A stretch of DNA of 64,000 nucleotides from Bradyrhizobium sp. MOS003 (lineage in GTDB: Bacteria > Pseudomonadota > Alphaproteobacteria > Rhizobiales > Xanthobacteraceae): assembly GCF_003020125.1 (NCBI RefSeq), contig NZ_PYFW01000002.1, forward strand, positions 248,001 through 312,000, in the 5' to 3' direction. The notes beneath the pieces are model-generated. The model saw only the letters and a list, made by a program, of their open reading frames with translations. It did not search any database and had not been told where the DNA came from. This document shows, piece after piece, positions 45,830 to 55,054 of this stretch; position 1 is the first letter of the stretch; each line of letters opens with the position of its first letter. The translations under genes and the position numbers were made by a program.

Positions 45830-45894
45830 CATGATCCTCCCGGAAAACCCGCTTCGCACTTTGCGCTAACGCGGCCCTCCGGGTTCGGATCATC
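45830..45894. repeat. Intergenic repeat, CATGATCC...GGATCAT type
   Basis: CATGATCCTCCCGGAAAACC at the left and CCCTCCGGGTTCGGATCAT at the right, around GCTTCGCACTTTGCGCTAAC. I recall near-identical sequence in many Bradyrhizobium intergenic regions. Only one copy is seen in this window. Confidence 0.6.
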
Positions 45895-45917
45895 CCCGTT
45901 CCGCGAGGATTTCATCG

Positions 45918-47129
45918 ATGCGTGCGCTTCTGGTTTGTTCGACAGCCCTTTTTGCGGCTCTGCTTGCAGCTTCTCCGCAACCCGTTTCCGCCCAGATGAA
46001 GCTGTCGCCGAAGGCCACGACGCCCAGTGGTCCGGAGACACGCTATTTCACCTCGATCGACGGGCTGATGGACGGCAACGCCGACGTGATCCTGAAGGAG
46101 ACGCGCCAGGGCAAGACGGTGACGGCTGCGGTGCTCGACGTCTGCTATCCCGTCGCCAAGAATTCCGACCGCAAGGACCGCTTCGTCGTCAACCTCCAGG
46201 TCGCGGGCCAGACCCTGACCGGCACCACGCAGAGCGTCGGCGAGAAGGCGCCCGTCAGTGTCAAGCTGCTGCGCAAGCAGAGCGGCGATACGTTCGAGTT
46301 TCGCGGCCAGATCAGCGTCGGCCAGGTGGTGACCGAGGTGACTTCGCCCGACAATTCCGATCTCAGCGAGAAGGAATTTCAGGACAACCAGACCTCCGAC
46401 GACGGCATCACGCCGCAGCCGAAGGATTTCACCGACGTTTCGCCGGAAGCGATCGCGGTCAAGGTCAAGCTCGACGCCGCGACCGACTTCCTGAAGAGCC
46501 TGAAGGGCCAGGCGGTCGAGGTGACGCTGGCGAGCCTCACGGTCGGCTGCGATGCGCTGCGTGCGGGCGAGCAGACCATCAACATGTCGGTCGACCCCGA
46601 GCGCGCCGGCGCGCTACTGGCGAAGTTCAAGGCGATGCCGGGCGTCACCGCCGCGGGCTGGACCGCGGGCATGACCGAGATGGACCGCACCATCCGCTTC
46701 GCAGCAGCCGACTGGCGCGAGGGCGACAAGATCAGCAAGGACAAGCTCGCGGCCGCCGTTGCGAACGTTTTGAGCCGGACGCTGGCGGCAAAGCCGGTGT
46801 CGCAGAGCTTCAACCCCGCCACGGGCAAGCTCAAGCTGGTGTTCAAGCGGCCGAACCCGGATTTCCCCGCGCTCGATCTCACCGACACGATCGAGGTCGC
46901 AGGGCTCGTCTCGCCCGACAAGCCAGGCACGACCGACAAGCTCATGCTCTGGATCGGCAGCCCTGCGACGACGACCACTGACGAGAGCAGCGGCGCCAAG
47001 CTCAATCTCTCCGACGACGCCTCGGTCGACGAGGAAGGCGATCAGCCCGACGACAACGGTTCGATTGAAGCGCTCGCCAAGGAGCTGAAGGGGCAGCGCT
47101 GGGACGCCGACAAATCGGCGTGGAAGTAG
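45918..47129 (+). CDS. Hypothetical exported protein, 403 residues
   Basis: Signal peptide (LLVCSTALFAALLAASPQPVSA) then a mature part of about 375 residues. It appears to be built of beta-rich modules: TRYFTSIDGLMDGNADVILKE near residue 40, KDRFVVNLQVAGQTLTGTTQ, and LTVGCDALRAGEQTINMSVD. The last 50 residues are acidic and likely flexible (DESSGAKLNLSDDASVDEEG). No enzyme motif or named family. Probably periplasmic. A repeat follows its stop. Confidence 0.8.
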   Translation: MRALLVCSTALFAALLAASPQPVSAQMKLSPKATTPSGPETRYFTSIDGLMDGNADVILKETRQGKTVTAAVLDVCYPVAKNSDRKDRFVVNLQVAGQTLTGTTQSVGEKAPVSVKLLRKQSGDTFEFRGQISVGQVVTEVTSPDNSDLSEKEFQDNQTSDDGITPQPKDFTDVSPEAIAVKVKLDAATDFLKSLKGQAVEVTLASLTVGCDALRAGEQTINMSVDPERAGALLAKFKAMPGVTAAGWTAGMTEMDRTIRFAAADWREGDKISKDKLAAAVANVLSRTLAAKPVSQSFNPATGKLKLVFKRPNPDFPALDLTDTIEVAGLVSPDKPGTTDKLMLWIGSPATTTTDESSGAKLNLSDDASVDEEGDQPDDNGSIEALAKELKGQRWDADKSAWK

Positions 47130-47145
47130 GCTCTCCTGCCCTGGA

Positions 47146-47268
47146 CGGAGCGCGAAGCGCTGCGAGCCGGGGCCCAGAGGCAGCAAGCGAAGTCGTCGAA
47201 AGATTTCTGGTCCCGGCTCTGCGCAGCAGCGTTACACGCTGCAGCGCGTCCGGGACACGAGAGCAGTG
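47146..47268. repeat. Intergenic repeat, GGTCCCGGCTCTGCGCAGCAG family
   Basis: Contains GGCGCGAAGCGCTGCGAG-like and TCCCGGCTCTGCGCAGCAGC, then GCAGCGCGTCCGGGACACGAG. It shares the TCCCGG...CTGC(A/G)CAGCAGCG and CCGGGACACGAGAG segments with the copy at 51585. Confidence 0.7.
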
Positions 47269-47667
47269 CTAGTTCCCCGTCGACCTGAAGCGCAGCGGCT
47301 TGGGGCCGATCAGCGTCAGCACGTCGCCCTGGCGCTTCCAGGTCTCGACGCTGCTCAGCGCTGCAACGAGTTCGTCGTCGGCCTGCGCTCTTGCCGTCGG
47401 GCAGTTGCGGTCCTGGATCTGGCCGGGGACGAAGATCACGGTGTTGCCGGCGACCGAGAACTGACCCTTTCCGCCCTTGCACCAGAGCTCCAGCACGACC
47501 TCGCCATGGTCGCCGATCTCGATGTTCGGAATTCGCTTCGAGCCTGCTTGCGGCAGCGCTTCCAGCGTCATCTCGGTGCCGAACGGAAAACCGTCCTCGG
47601 CACGCGCGACAATGGACATCGCGAGCATTGCAACCGCAGCACACACCAACCGCTTGAGCGAAACCAT
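47269..47667 (-). CDS. META/HslJ-like exported protein
   Basis: 132 residues from the ATG at 47667. Signal peptide LVCAAVAMLAMSIVARA. The mature part follows the META pattern: a strand-rich core, a Cys (ELWCKGGKGQFSVAGNT), a second Cys in QDRNCPTARAQADDE, then a helix LVAALSSVETWKRQ and the final strand LTLIGPKPLRF. META proteins are small periplasmic or outer-membrane proteins linked to stress or motility. The family match is by pattern only. The frame extends upstream past a terminator, so the ATG at 47667 is preferred. Confidence 0.75.
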   Translation of the reverse strand: MVSLKRLVCAAVAMLAMSIVARAEDGFPFGTEMTLEALPQAGSKRIPNIEIGDHGEVVLELWCKGGKGQFSVAGNTVIFVPGQIQDRNCPTARAQADDELVAALSSVETWKRQGDVLTLIGPKPLRFRSTGN

Positions 47668-47742
47668 GAGACCTCTCGACCGACCTGATTTGCGGCACCT
47701 TCTATAAGACTGCGGGCTCATTGAGAAGGTTCGCTCGCACGC

Positions 47743-47775
47743 AAAAATCCCCGCGGAGACCTCCGCGGGGATTTG
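47743..47775 (-). terminator. Terminator after the LctP permease gene
   Basis: On the minus strand, AAATCCCCGCGGA pairs with TCCGCGGGGATTT around a small loop, and TTTTTG continues from the stem. It lies 22 bases after the permease stop. Confidence 0.85.
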
Positions 47776-47797
47776 CATCGAAACCGGACGTGGCCTG

Positions 47798-49462
47798 TTA
47801 CTTCAGCACCATCGCCGTGAACGGATAGACATAGGCCTGCAACGTCACGAGCACACCGACGAGACAGGCCAGCACGATCGAGTGCCAGAACACGAAGCGC
47901 AGGATCGTGCCCTCATGGCCGTACCAGTTGGTGGCCGTGGAGGCGACCACGATCGACTGTGCGTCGATCATCTTGCCCATCACACCGCCGGACGAGTTCG
48001 CGGCGGCCATCAGGATCGGCGATATGCCGAGCTGCTCGGAGGTGATCTTCTGCAAATTGCCGAACAGGATGTTCGACGACGTATCCGACCCCGTCAGCGC
48101 CACGCCAAGCCAGCCGAGCAGCGTGCCGAAGAAGGGATAGAGCACGCCGGTTGCGGCGAAGGCCAAACCAAGCGTCGCGTCGACGCCGGACAGGCGCGTC
48201 AGCGTGCCGATCGCCAGCATCGCTGAGATCGTGATCAGCGAGATCGCGCAGAGGCGGATGGTGCGGCCGTATTCGCTCACGAGCTTGCCGGGACCGACGC
48301 CCATCAGGAAGCCGGAGATGATCGCCGCGATCAGCATGCCGGTGCCGGTGAACGACAGATAGGTGAATCCGAATACCGCTCCCTCCGGCGTCGGCTTGGC
48401 CGCCACCGGCGGCATCTTGTTGATCATCTGGTGCAGCTCGGGAACGGGATAGTTCCAGACGAAGATCGAATTCGCCCAGGTCTTGAAGCCGCCATTGCCC
48501 CAGATCAGCATCACGATACAGACGATGATCCAAGGCAGCAGCGCGCTGAACAGCTCGCTCTGCGTCAGCGGCGTCTTGTCGAGCGGTTTTGCCGGGGCCA
48601 TGGTGGAGGCCGATTCATCATTGCCGCGCAACGCCGGCGACAGCCAGAGCTGCTTCGGCTGCCAGACCTTCAGGAACAGGATCAGCGCGCCCATCGAGAT
48701 CAGCGACGCGCCGATGTCGACGATCCAGGGATTGATGTAGTTCGAGATCACGAATTGCGGGATGGCGAACGACACGCCGGTGACCAGGATTGCCGGCCAG
48801 ACGTCCTTCATGCCTTTCCATCCGGCAAAAGCCCATATCACCCAGAACGGCACGATCAGCGAGAAGAACGGCAGCTGCCGTCCAACCATCGCACCCAGGA
48901 TGTAGGGATCGAACCCGGTAACCGAGGCAAGACCCTGGATCGGCGTACCCAGCGCGCCATAGGCGACCGGCGCGGTGTTGGCGATCAGCGACAGGCCAGA
49001 CGCCGCAAGCGGCGAGAAGCCGAGGCCGATCAGCACGGCACCGGTGATGGCGACCGGCGTGCCGAAGCCGGAGGCGCCCTCGAAGAACGCGCCGAAGGAG
49101 AACGCGATCAGCAGCAATTGCAGCCGCCGATCCTCGGTGACGCCGCCGATGGCGCGCTTGAGCAATTCGAAGCGTCCCGTGCTCACCGTCACCTGGTAGA
49201 GGAAGATGACGTTGAGCACGATCCAGCCGATCGGGAAGAAGCCGGTCACGACGCCCAGCACCGATGCGCGAATCGACATGTTGGCCGGCATGGTGAAGAC
49301 GAAAATCGTGATCAGATTGGCCACGATCACGGCGATGACCGCCGCGATATGCGCCTGGACGCGGCCGCTGGCGATCAGGACCAGCAGCGTGACGACGGGT
49401 ACCGCCGCCGCAATCGTCGACAGCACTGGGCTGTGCAGCGGGTCATAGACTTGATTCCACAT
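47798..49462 (-). CDS. LctP-family lactate/glycolate permease
   Basis: 554 residues from the ATG at 49462 (MWNQVYDPLHSPVLST). Polytopic inner-membrane protein with about 12-14 hydrophobic segments. Family features include AFSFGAFFEGASGFGTPVAI and GWLGVALTGSDTSSNILFGN. LctP/LldP/GlcA proteins import L-lactate, D-lactate and glycolate with protons. No lactate dehydrogenase gene is adjacent. The glycolate oxidase genes glcDEF lie 4 kb downstream, in the same direction, so glycolate is a plausible substrate. The upstream extension of the frame is not family-like. Confidence 0.93.
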   Translation of the reverse strand: MWNQVYDPLHSPVLSTIAAAVPVVTLLVLIASGRVQAHIAAVIAVIVANLITIFVFTMPANMSIRASVLGVVTGFFPIGWIVLNVIFLYQVTVSTGRFELLKRAIGGVTEDRRLQLLLIAFSFGAFFEGASGFGTPVAITGAVLIGLGFSPLAASGLSLIANTAPVAYGALGTPIQGLASVTGFDPYILGAMVGRQLPFFSLIVPFWVIWAFAGWKGMKDVWPAILVTGVSFAIPQFVISNYINPWIVDIGASLISMGALILFLKVWQPKQLWLSPALRGNDESASTMAPAKPLDKTPLTQSELFSALLPWIIVCIVMLIWGNGGFKTWANSIFVWNYPVPELHQMINKMPPVAAKPTPEGAVFGFTYLSFTGTGMLIAAIISGFLMGVGPGKLVSEYGRTIRLCAISLITISAMLAIGTLTRLSGVDATLGLAFAATGVLYPFFGTLLGWLGVALTGSDTSSNILFGNLQKITSEQLGISPILMAAANSSGGVMGKMIDAQSIVVASTATNWYGHEGTILRFVFWHSIVLACLVGVLVTLQAYVYPFTAMVLK

Positions 49463-49774
49463 GGTCTTCCTCCCCCACGCATGTTTGTGGCAGACGGCCC
49501 GCGTGGAGAGCCGAGCTGCTTGACGCTGGAACGATAACCCCCGAGCTGGACGCGAATTTCTCGCGAATGCGGCGGTTCCCGTCCTGCTCACAAGCTCGCG
49601 AAATCGCAGAGCACCCCACCCCGCGCCGTCGAACCCCATGCTAGGGTTGCGGGGTGCGACAAGACAACGCAAATTGCAGCACTTGCGACTTTAGTCTAAG
49701 CGCGCCCATTTCCGCCATTGCCTCAAACCCTTGGCACAGGGCATTTGTGCACCCCCCTCAGGAGACAGAGCTCT
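49463..49774. promoter_or_regulatory. Divergent promoter region of permease and ABC transporter
   Basis: 312 bases without a gene. The LctP and ABC genes start at its two ends. I see no convincing -35/-10 pair, operator palindrome or repeat. An AGGAGA 9 bases before the ABC start (49760-49765) is its likely ribosome-binding site. Confidence 0.5.
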
Positions 49775-51535
49775 GTGAAGAACATCAGCGCCACGCTCGC
49801 GATCGTCTGGCGAATCGCGATCCCCTATTTCCGGTCGGAGGACAAATGGGTCGGCCGCGGCCTGCTCGCCGTCGTCGTCGCGATGGAGCTGGTGCTGGTC
49901 GCGATCAACGTGCTCCTCAATCAGTGGCAAAACCGGTTCTACAGCGCCCTGCAGGCCTATGATCTGCCGGAATTCGTCAAGGAGGTCTGGATCTTCCTCG
50001 GCCTTGCCTTCACCTTCGTCGCACTGGCCGTCTACAAGCTCTACTTGAACCAGTGGCTCCAGATCCGCTGGCGGCAATGGCTGACGCAACACTATCTCGG
50101 CGAATGGCTCGACGGCGCCACGCATTACCGCATGCAGCTCAAGGGCGACGCCGCCGACAATCCGGACCAGCGTATCACCGAAGACGTCAAGAATTTCGTC
50201 GAACAGACGCTGACCATCGGCCTTGGCCTGTTGTCGTCGATCGTGACGCTGGCCTCGTTCGTCGTCATCCTCTGGGGCCTGTCCTACAAGGCACCTTTGT
50301 ACATTTACGGCACCGATATCCTCGTCCCCGGTTTTCTGGTCTGGTGCGCACTGGCCTACGCGATCGTCGGTACGGCGCTGACGCACTGGATCGGCGCCCC
50401 GCTCATCAATCTGAATTTCGAGCAGCAACGCTTTGAAGCCGACTTCCGCTTCAACCTGATCCGCGTGCGCGAAAATTCCGAGCAGATCGCCCTGTTGAAA
50501 GGCGAGCACGCGGAACGGGGGCGTCTCCTGCACCGCTTCGGCTTCGTCATCGGCAATTGGTACGCGATCATGAGCCGGACCAAGCGCTTGACCGCGTTCA
50601 CGGCAAGCTACGGCCAGGCTGCGACGATCTTCCCCTATGTGGTGGTGGCGCCGGCCTATTTCGCCAAGCGCATCCAGCTCGGCGACATGATGCAGACCGG
50701 CTCGGCGTTCGGCAGCGTGCAGGACGCGCTGTCCTTCTTCGTCACCGCCTATCGCTCGCTCGCAGAGTGGCGCGCGGTGATCGCCCGTCTCGATGGCTTC
50801 GAGATGTCGGTCGCCTCCGCCGCCTCCGGCACAGCGCTCGAACCGAGCATCGACGTCGCGCCGTCGAACGGCAAGGCCATCACGCTCGAGCAGTTGCTCG
50901 TGAAGCTGCCGAACGGCGCTCCCCTGGTCACAGCCGATGCCTTCACGATCCAGCCGTCGGAGCGGGTGCTGGTGACCGGCCCGTCGGGCTCGGGCAAGTC
51001 GACACTGTTCCGGGCCATTGCCGGCGTCTGGCCGTTCGGCACCGGCACGATCGCGATCCCGGAGACGGCAAAGCTGATGATGCTGCCGCAGCGGCCGTAT
51101 TTCCCGATCGGCCCGCTCGGCGACGCCGTCATCTACCCGGCCGAGCACGGCTCCATCCCGCCCGAGAAGATCCGCGACGCGCTGATTGCCGTCGGCATGC
51201 CGCGGCTGGCGGCCCGGCTCGACGAGGACGGTCACTGGAACCGGACATTGTCGCTTGGCGAGCAGCAACGCCTGGGGCTTGCCCGTGCGCTGCTGCACGT
51301 GCCGGACTATCTCTTCCTCGACGAGGCGACTGCCTCGCTGGACGAGCCGTCCGAGGACCGGCTCTATCGGCTGCTGACGGAGAAGCTGCCTCAGGCCACC
51401 ATCGTCTCGATCGGCCACCGCTCGACACTGGACGCCTTCCACACCCGCAAGGTGGCCCTGGTGGCGGACGGCGAAATCCACGCCCTCGGCAAAGCCGGCG
51501 AGCCGGCCGGGGCGGAGCCGACCACGGCGCGCTGA
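49775..51535 (+). CDS. ABC transporter with fused permease and ATPase (YddA/SbmA-related)
   Basis: 586 residues from the GTG at 49775. The N-terminal half is the ABC_membrane_2/SbmA_BacA-like transmembrane domain, with the tell-tale NQWQNRFYSALQAYDLPEF and LNQWLQIRWRQWLTQHYLGEW. The C-terminal half is an ATPase with Walker A GPSGSGKST, signature LSLGEQQRLGLARALL, and Walker B YLFLDEATASLDE. Such half-transporters (YddA, Rv1819c, Bradyrhizobium BclA) move peptides, vitamin B12 or very-long-chain acyl groups. The substrate cannot be read from the sequence. Acts as a homodimer in the inner membrane. Confidence 0.92.
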   Translation: MKNISATLAIVWRIAIPYFRSEDKWVGRGLLAVVVAMELVLVAINVLLNQWQNRFYSALQAYDLPEFVKEVWIFLGLAFTFVALAVYKLYLNQWLQIRWRQWLTQHYLGEWLDGATHYRMQLKGDAADNPDQRITEDVKNFVEQTLTIGLGLLSSIVTLASFVVILWGLSYKAPLYIYGTDILVPGFLVWCALAYAIVGTALTHWIGAPLINLNFEQQRFEADFRFNLIRVRENSEQIALLKGEHAERGRLLHRFGFVIGNWYAIMSRTKRLTAFTASYGQAATIFPYVVVAPAYFAKRIQLGDMMQTGSAFGSVQDALSFFVTAYRSLAEWRAVIARLDGFEMSVASAASGTALEPSIDVAPSNGKAITLEQLLVKLPNGAPLVTADAFTIQPSERVLVTGPSGSGKSTLFRAIAGVWPFGTGTIAIPETAKLMMLPQRPYFPIGPLGDAVIYPAEHGSIPPEKIRDALIAVGMPRLAARLDEDGHWNRTLSLGEQQRLGLARALLHVPDYLFLDEATASLDEPSEDRLYRLLTEKLPQATIVSIGHRSTLDAFHTRKVALVADGEIHALGKAGEPAGAEPTTAR

Positions 51536-51584
51536 GGCTAGCCGGGGACGTCATTGCCGGCGAGCATCTCAGCTCTCTTGCCCC

Positions 51585-51722
51585 GGACGCTCGGCAGCGC
51601 TCCTTCAGCGGTGCGCTGCAGAGCCGGGGTCCATTCCGTCGATGGAAATCGATGTTGTTGAACTGGGTCCCGGTTCTGCACAGCAGCGCTGACGCGCCGC
51701 AGCGCGCCCGGGACACGAGAGT
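51585..51722. repeat. Intergenic repeat, GGTCCCGGTTCTGC family
   Basis: Includes GTCCCGGTTCTGCACAGCAG and GCGCGCCCGGGACACGAGAG, like the copy at 47146, plus an inner GCGCTGCAGAGCCGGGGTCC. Located between the ABC gene and the porin terminator. Confidence 0.7.
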
Positions 51723-51796
51723 TGAGCGCGCGCTGCAGCCTGCCATCCCACAATTTGGGTCTCGGCCTCGCATTGCGCTGGTCACCCGGCACCAAA

Positions 51797-51828
51797 GTAA
51801 AAGGGGCGGCAGATTGCTCTGCCGCCCC
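51797..51828 (-). terminator. Rho-independent terminator after porin gene
   Basis: On the minus strand GGGGCGGCAG / CTGCCGCCCC forms a 10-bp stem with a 6-base loop, followed by TTTTAC. It lies 24 bases past the porin stop. Confidence 0.88.
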
Positions 51829-51852
51829 CAAACAAGTCGTTCCGCGAGGAAC

Positions 51853-52887
51853 TTACTTCAGGTTGGTCATAGCGGTCAGGTCGACCGACAGCTTGGCGAC
51901 GCCAGCAGCGCTGCACCAGTTGGAGCCGAATGCAGTGGCCGCATTCGCACCGCCATTGATCGGCGTCACGAAGCCAGGGCTGGAGTTGGTGGCCGAGAAG
52001 TCGCTGGTGAAGGCATTGCAATTGCCCTTCGACAGATCCGTGTCGTAGTAGCGCAGGTCGAGGGTAAACACCTTGTAGGTGAAGCCGACACCGAGATTCC
52101 AGGTGTTGTAGCTCGGCTCCTTGATGCCGTTGGAATACAGGGGGTCACCCGCAATGCCGTAGAAGATGTCGGACGTGCCGAGCCACTGCCGGCCGAACTC
52201 ACCCGATACGTACATGCCGATGCCGCTGGCACCGAACGTCGTGCTCGGCGCGGTCCACTTGGTGGTGATCGAGGCGTAGTTGCCCCAGGCGCCGATGTTG
52301 AGGAAGTTCGGCGAGTAATATTCGTTGAAGCCGACGACCCACTGGTCGTTCACGTTGATGGCCAACTTGGCATACACTTCGTAGAAGCTAGCGTCTTTCT
52401 TGGCGAAGTTGCCATTGATCGGAAGGCCGATCGCGCCTTGGGAGTTGTCGAGGCTCGTGCCGCAATTGCCCTGAGCGAGGGTGCCCTGCGAACCGAAGCA
52501 GCTTCCACCCGGATACAGGTAGCCCCAGATACCGAAGTCGAAGGCGAACATGCCGAAGGTCGGGCGGATACCGCCGTAGATGTCGACCTCAGCCGCGGCG
52601 CGGTTCGGGAAGGAGATGCTCGACGCGGACGTACCGACGTAGAGCTGGAGGTCCTTGTTGACGTTGTAGCGCGGCTCGAAATAGGCCGAGACCGACGGAT
52701 TATGGTTCGACTGGGTGATACCGCGGAAGATGTAGTCGTTGGTGATACCGGCGCCGAAGGCGATATCCCAGGGGTCGAAGGCGGGCGGCGGCGGGGCCTT
52801 CAGTGCTTTGACTCGCATATCTGCCGCGAAAGCCGAACCCGTCGTCACCATTGCCAGCGCCGTTGCCAACAAAGCCAGTTTTTTCAT
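51853..52887 (-). CDS. TorF-family putative porin
   Basis: 344 residues from the ATG at 52887; another ATG lies 12 bases upstream. Signal peptide LALLATALAMVTTGSAFA. A short linker (KALKAPPPPAFDPWDIAFGA) leads into a beta-barrel pattern beginning GITNDYIFRGITQSNHNPSV and repeating alternating polar and aromatic strands, ending in the aromatic-poor VDLTAMTNLK. This is the TorF/TIGR02001 pattern. Outer-membrane channel of unknown substrate. Two Cys lie in a loop (GGSCFGSQGTLAQGNCGTS). Confidence 0.85.
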   Translation of the reverse strand: MKKLALLATALAMVTTGSAFAADMRVKALKAPPPPAFDPWDIAFGAGITNDYIFRGITQSNHNPSVSAYFEPRYNVNKDLQLYVGTSASSISFPNRAAAEVDIYGGIRPTFGMFAFDFGIWGYLYPGGSCFGSQGTLAQGNCGTSLDNSQGAIGLPINGNFAKKDASFYEVYAKLAINVNDQWVVGFNEYYSPNFLNIGAWGNYASITTKWTAPSTTFGASGIGMYVSGEFGRQWLGTSDIFYGIAGDPLYSNGIKEPSYNTWNLGVGFTYKVFTLDLRYYDTDLSKGNCNAFTSDFSATNSSPGFVTPINGGANAATAFGSNWCSAAGVAKLSVDLTAMTNLK

Positions 52888-53260
52888 TTCGATCCCCATC
52901 GCCAGTTCTTACCCAGTCGGATCCCGGAAGCCCCCCGGGGCAAACGACCTGTCTGCAAAATTGCGTTACCGCGACAATCTGGATTGAGGGGCGGTAACCG
53001 TGAAGCAAAAATCACGGGCATCTGCCGACTTTTTAGGCGTTTTGACGATTCCACGAAAGGTTGTCGGGCTGTGTGTCTTCTCGACCACATTATTTGCATT
53101 CCAAAGTGCGCGAAGAGACCGGGCAAGTACGGGAAGGCAGATAAGCGTGGCAGCCAAGCTACGAATCAGACGGCTTTCGGAGGTCCTGCGGCGATGCAGA
53201 AAGGCCGCAGCGTCACCGCAGCGGCCTTCCCTGTTGGCGATCGCGCTCGCTGGATGGGAC
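52888..53260. other. Upstream region of the porin gene, no gene seen
   Basis: 373 bases. It holds the porin promoter and leader (transcribed leftward), but I cannot pick boxes with confidence. At its right end a hairpin (53201-53228, AAGGCCGC / GCGGCCTT), with T-rich flank on the minus strand, probably terminates the histone-like gene. Confidence 0.5.
53201..53228 (-). terminator. Probable terminator of the histone H1-like gene
   Basis: AAGGCCGC at 53201-53208 and GCGGCCTT at 53221-53228 form an 8-bp stem with a 12-base loop. On the minus strand the stem is followed by TCTG, a weak T tract. Confidence 0.55.
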
Positions 53261-53647
53261 CTAGCTTTGCCCCTCGGCGGGTGCGGCTTCCGCAGAAGAC
53301 GAAGGCATCGCCCAGCTCGTCTCGGCGGCCGGCGCGGGAGCCGGAGTTGCCGCCGGCGCTGACGGCTTCGGCGCGGGAGCTGCCTTCGCCTTCTTCGGTG
53401 CCGCTTTCTTCGCGGCCTTCTTCGGTGCAGCCGACTTGGCCGCCTTCTTCACAGCCTTCTTCACAGCCTTCTTGGCGGCCTTCTTCGGCGCGGCCTTCTT
53501 CGAAGCTTTCTTGACAGATTTCTTGGTAGATTTTTTGGCAGATTTCTTCGCGGACTTCTTGGCTGCCTTCTTCGCGGATTTCTTTGCCGCTACAGCCTTC
53601 TTCGCCTTTTTGGCCGTCTTGCTTTTTTTCTTCTTCGCTTTCGCCAT
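53261..53647 (-). CDS. Histone H1-like Ala/Lys-rich protein
   Basis: 128 residues from the ATG at 53647, preceded by a strong AGGAGG. After MAKAKKKKSKTAKK the protein is almost wholly KKAAKK/KKSAKK-type repeats for about 95 residues. It then turns into an Ala/Pro-rich tail (APAPKPSAPAATPAP). The composition resembles bacterial H1-like DNA-binding proteins (AlgP, HctA-like, BpH1). Basic charge suggests nucleoid binding. The repeats vary between strains, so length is likely polymorphic. Confidence 0.88.
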   Translation of the reverse strand: MAKAKKKKSKTAKKAKKAVAAKKSAKKAAKKSAKKSAKKSTKKSVKKASKKAAPKKAAKKAVKKAVKKAAKSAAPKKAAKKAAPKKAKAAPAPKPSAPAATPAPAPAAETSWAMPSSSAEAAPAEGQS

Positions 53648-53731
53648 CGTGGTCCTCCTGTTGTCGACGAACAATGGTCGATCGGGCGTCGTTCCAGCGC
53701 CGCCTCCGGACGAAAGCTCGGGCTTGAAAGC

Positions 53732-55054
53732 TCAAACTTGCGCGTTCAATGCCGGTCGCGACCCGCCCGTAGCCCAATCGAGAAGCTCAATCGTGTGTAC
53801 GACCGGAACTGACGTGCCACTGGCAATCTGCACCATGCAGCCGATATTGCCCGCGGCAATCATGTCCGGCTTGACGCTCGCGATGTTGGCGACCTTGCGA
53901 TCGCGCAACCGGCCCGCAAGCTCGGGCTGGAGAATGTTGTAGGTCCCCGCCGAACCGCAACACAAATGGCTCTCCGGCACATCTTTCACCACGAATCCAT
54001 TCTTGGAAAGCAATTCTTTCGGAAGCGTCGTGATTTTCTGCCCGTGCTGCAACGAACACGCTGAGTGATAGGCGACGACGATGTTGTCCTGTCGCGCAGT
54101 CGGCTCGAGTCCGAGGCCGGCGATGTATTCGGTGATGTCCTTGGCGAGCGCGGACACTTTCGCCGCGTCGGCGGCAAACGCCTTGTCCTCACGCAGCAGA
54201 TAGCCGTAGTCCTTGATCACGGTGCCGCAACCCGAGGTCGTCACCAGGATCGCGTCGAGCCCCTCGCCGGCCGCTTCCCTTTGCCAGGCCGTGATGTTGG
54301 CGCGCGCCCGCGCCAATGCATCCTGATCGTTGCCGAGGTGATGGGTCAGCGCGCCGCAGCACTGCTCGTCCCGGACCAGGACGACCTCGATGCCGTGGCG
54401 GGTGAGGAGACTGATGGCGGCCTGGTTGATGCGCGGCGCCAGCACCTGCTGGGCGCAGCCTTGCAGCAGCGCGACCCGGCCGCGCTTCTTGCCGAGCGCC
54501 GCGAACACGCTACCCGGCAGCGCACCCCGCGGCGGCAGCCGGTTGGGCGCCAGCGCCAGCATCGCCTTGAGACGCTGGATCAGGCCGGGTGTCGCCGAGG
54601 GCCGCGGCGTCGGCAGCAACACGGCAAGCGGACGGGCGAGCCGCGCCAGCACCATGCTGATGCGAAAACGCTGTGGATCCGGCAGGACGAAGGCCAGCAC
54701 CTGACGCAGCAGCCGCTCGGTCAGCGGCCGCTGATAGCGCTCTTCGATCCTGACCCGGGCCTGGTCGACGAGGTGCATGTAGTTCACCCCTGAGGGGCAG
54801 GTCGTCATGCAGGCCAGGCACGACAGGCAACGGTCGACATGCTTGACCACTTCGGCCGTCGGCGCCTGGTCCTTCTCCAGCATCTCCTTGATCAGATAGA
54901 TCCGGCCGCGCGGGCTATCGAGCTCGTCGCCGAGCAGCACATAGGTCGGACAGGTCGCGGTGCAGAAGCCGCAATGGACGCAGGCGCGCAGGATCTTGTC
55001 GGCTTCCGCGATGTCGGGGTCGGCGAGCTGGGCGAGTGAGAATTCGGTCTTCAT
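53732..55054 (-). CDS. glcF: Glycolate oxidase iron-sulfur subunit
   Basis: 440 residues from the ATG at 55054. Two [4Fe-4S] clusters: CVHCGFCTATCP and CLSCLACMTTCPSG. Two C-terminal CCG-type motifs (EQCCGALTHH, HLCCGSAGTY) are typical of the heterodisulfide-reductase-like family. It passes electrons from the flavin subunits to the quinone pool in the membrane. Its start overlaps the glcE stop by 4 bases. Last gene of glcDEF. Confidence 0.95.
   Translation of the reverse strand: MKTEFSLAQLADPDIAEADKILRACVHCGFCTATCPTYVLLGDELDSPRGRIYLIKEMLEKDQAPTAEVVKHVDRCLSCLACMTTCPSGVNYMHLVDQARVRIEERYQRPLTERLLRQVLAFVLPDPQRFRISMVLARLARPLAVLLPTPRPSATPGLIQRLKAMLALAPNRLPPRGALPGSVFAALGKKRGRVALLQGCAQQVLAPRINQAAISLLTRHGIEVVLVRDEQCCGALTHHLGNDQDALARARANITAWQREAAGEGLDAILVTTSGCGTVIKDYGYLLREDKAFAADAAKVSALAKDITEYIAGLGLEPTARQDNIVVAYHSACSLQHGQKITTLPKELLSKNGFVVKDVPESHLCCGSAGTYNILQPELAGRLRDRKVANIASVKPDMIAAGNIGCMVQIASGTSVPVVHTIELLDWATGGSRPALNAQV

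Noticed and set aside
50557..53514. 985-codon plus-strand ORF across the ABC, porin and intergenic regions
   Set aside because: It overlaps three confident genes in other frames and is composed of shadow sequence. No domain is recognisable.
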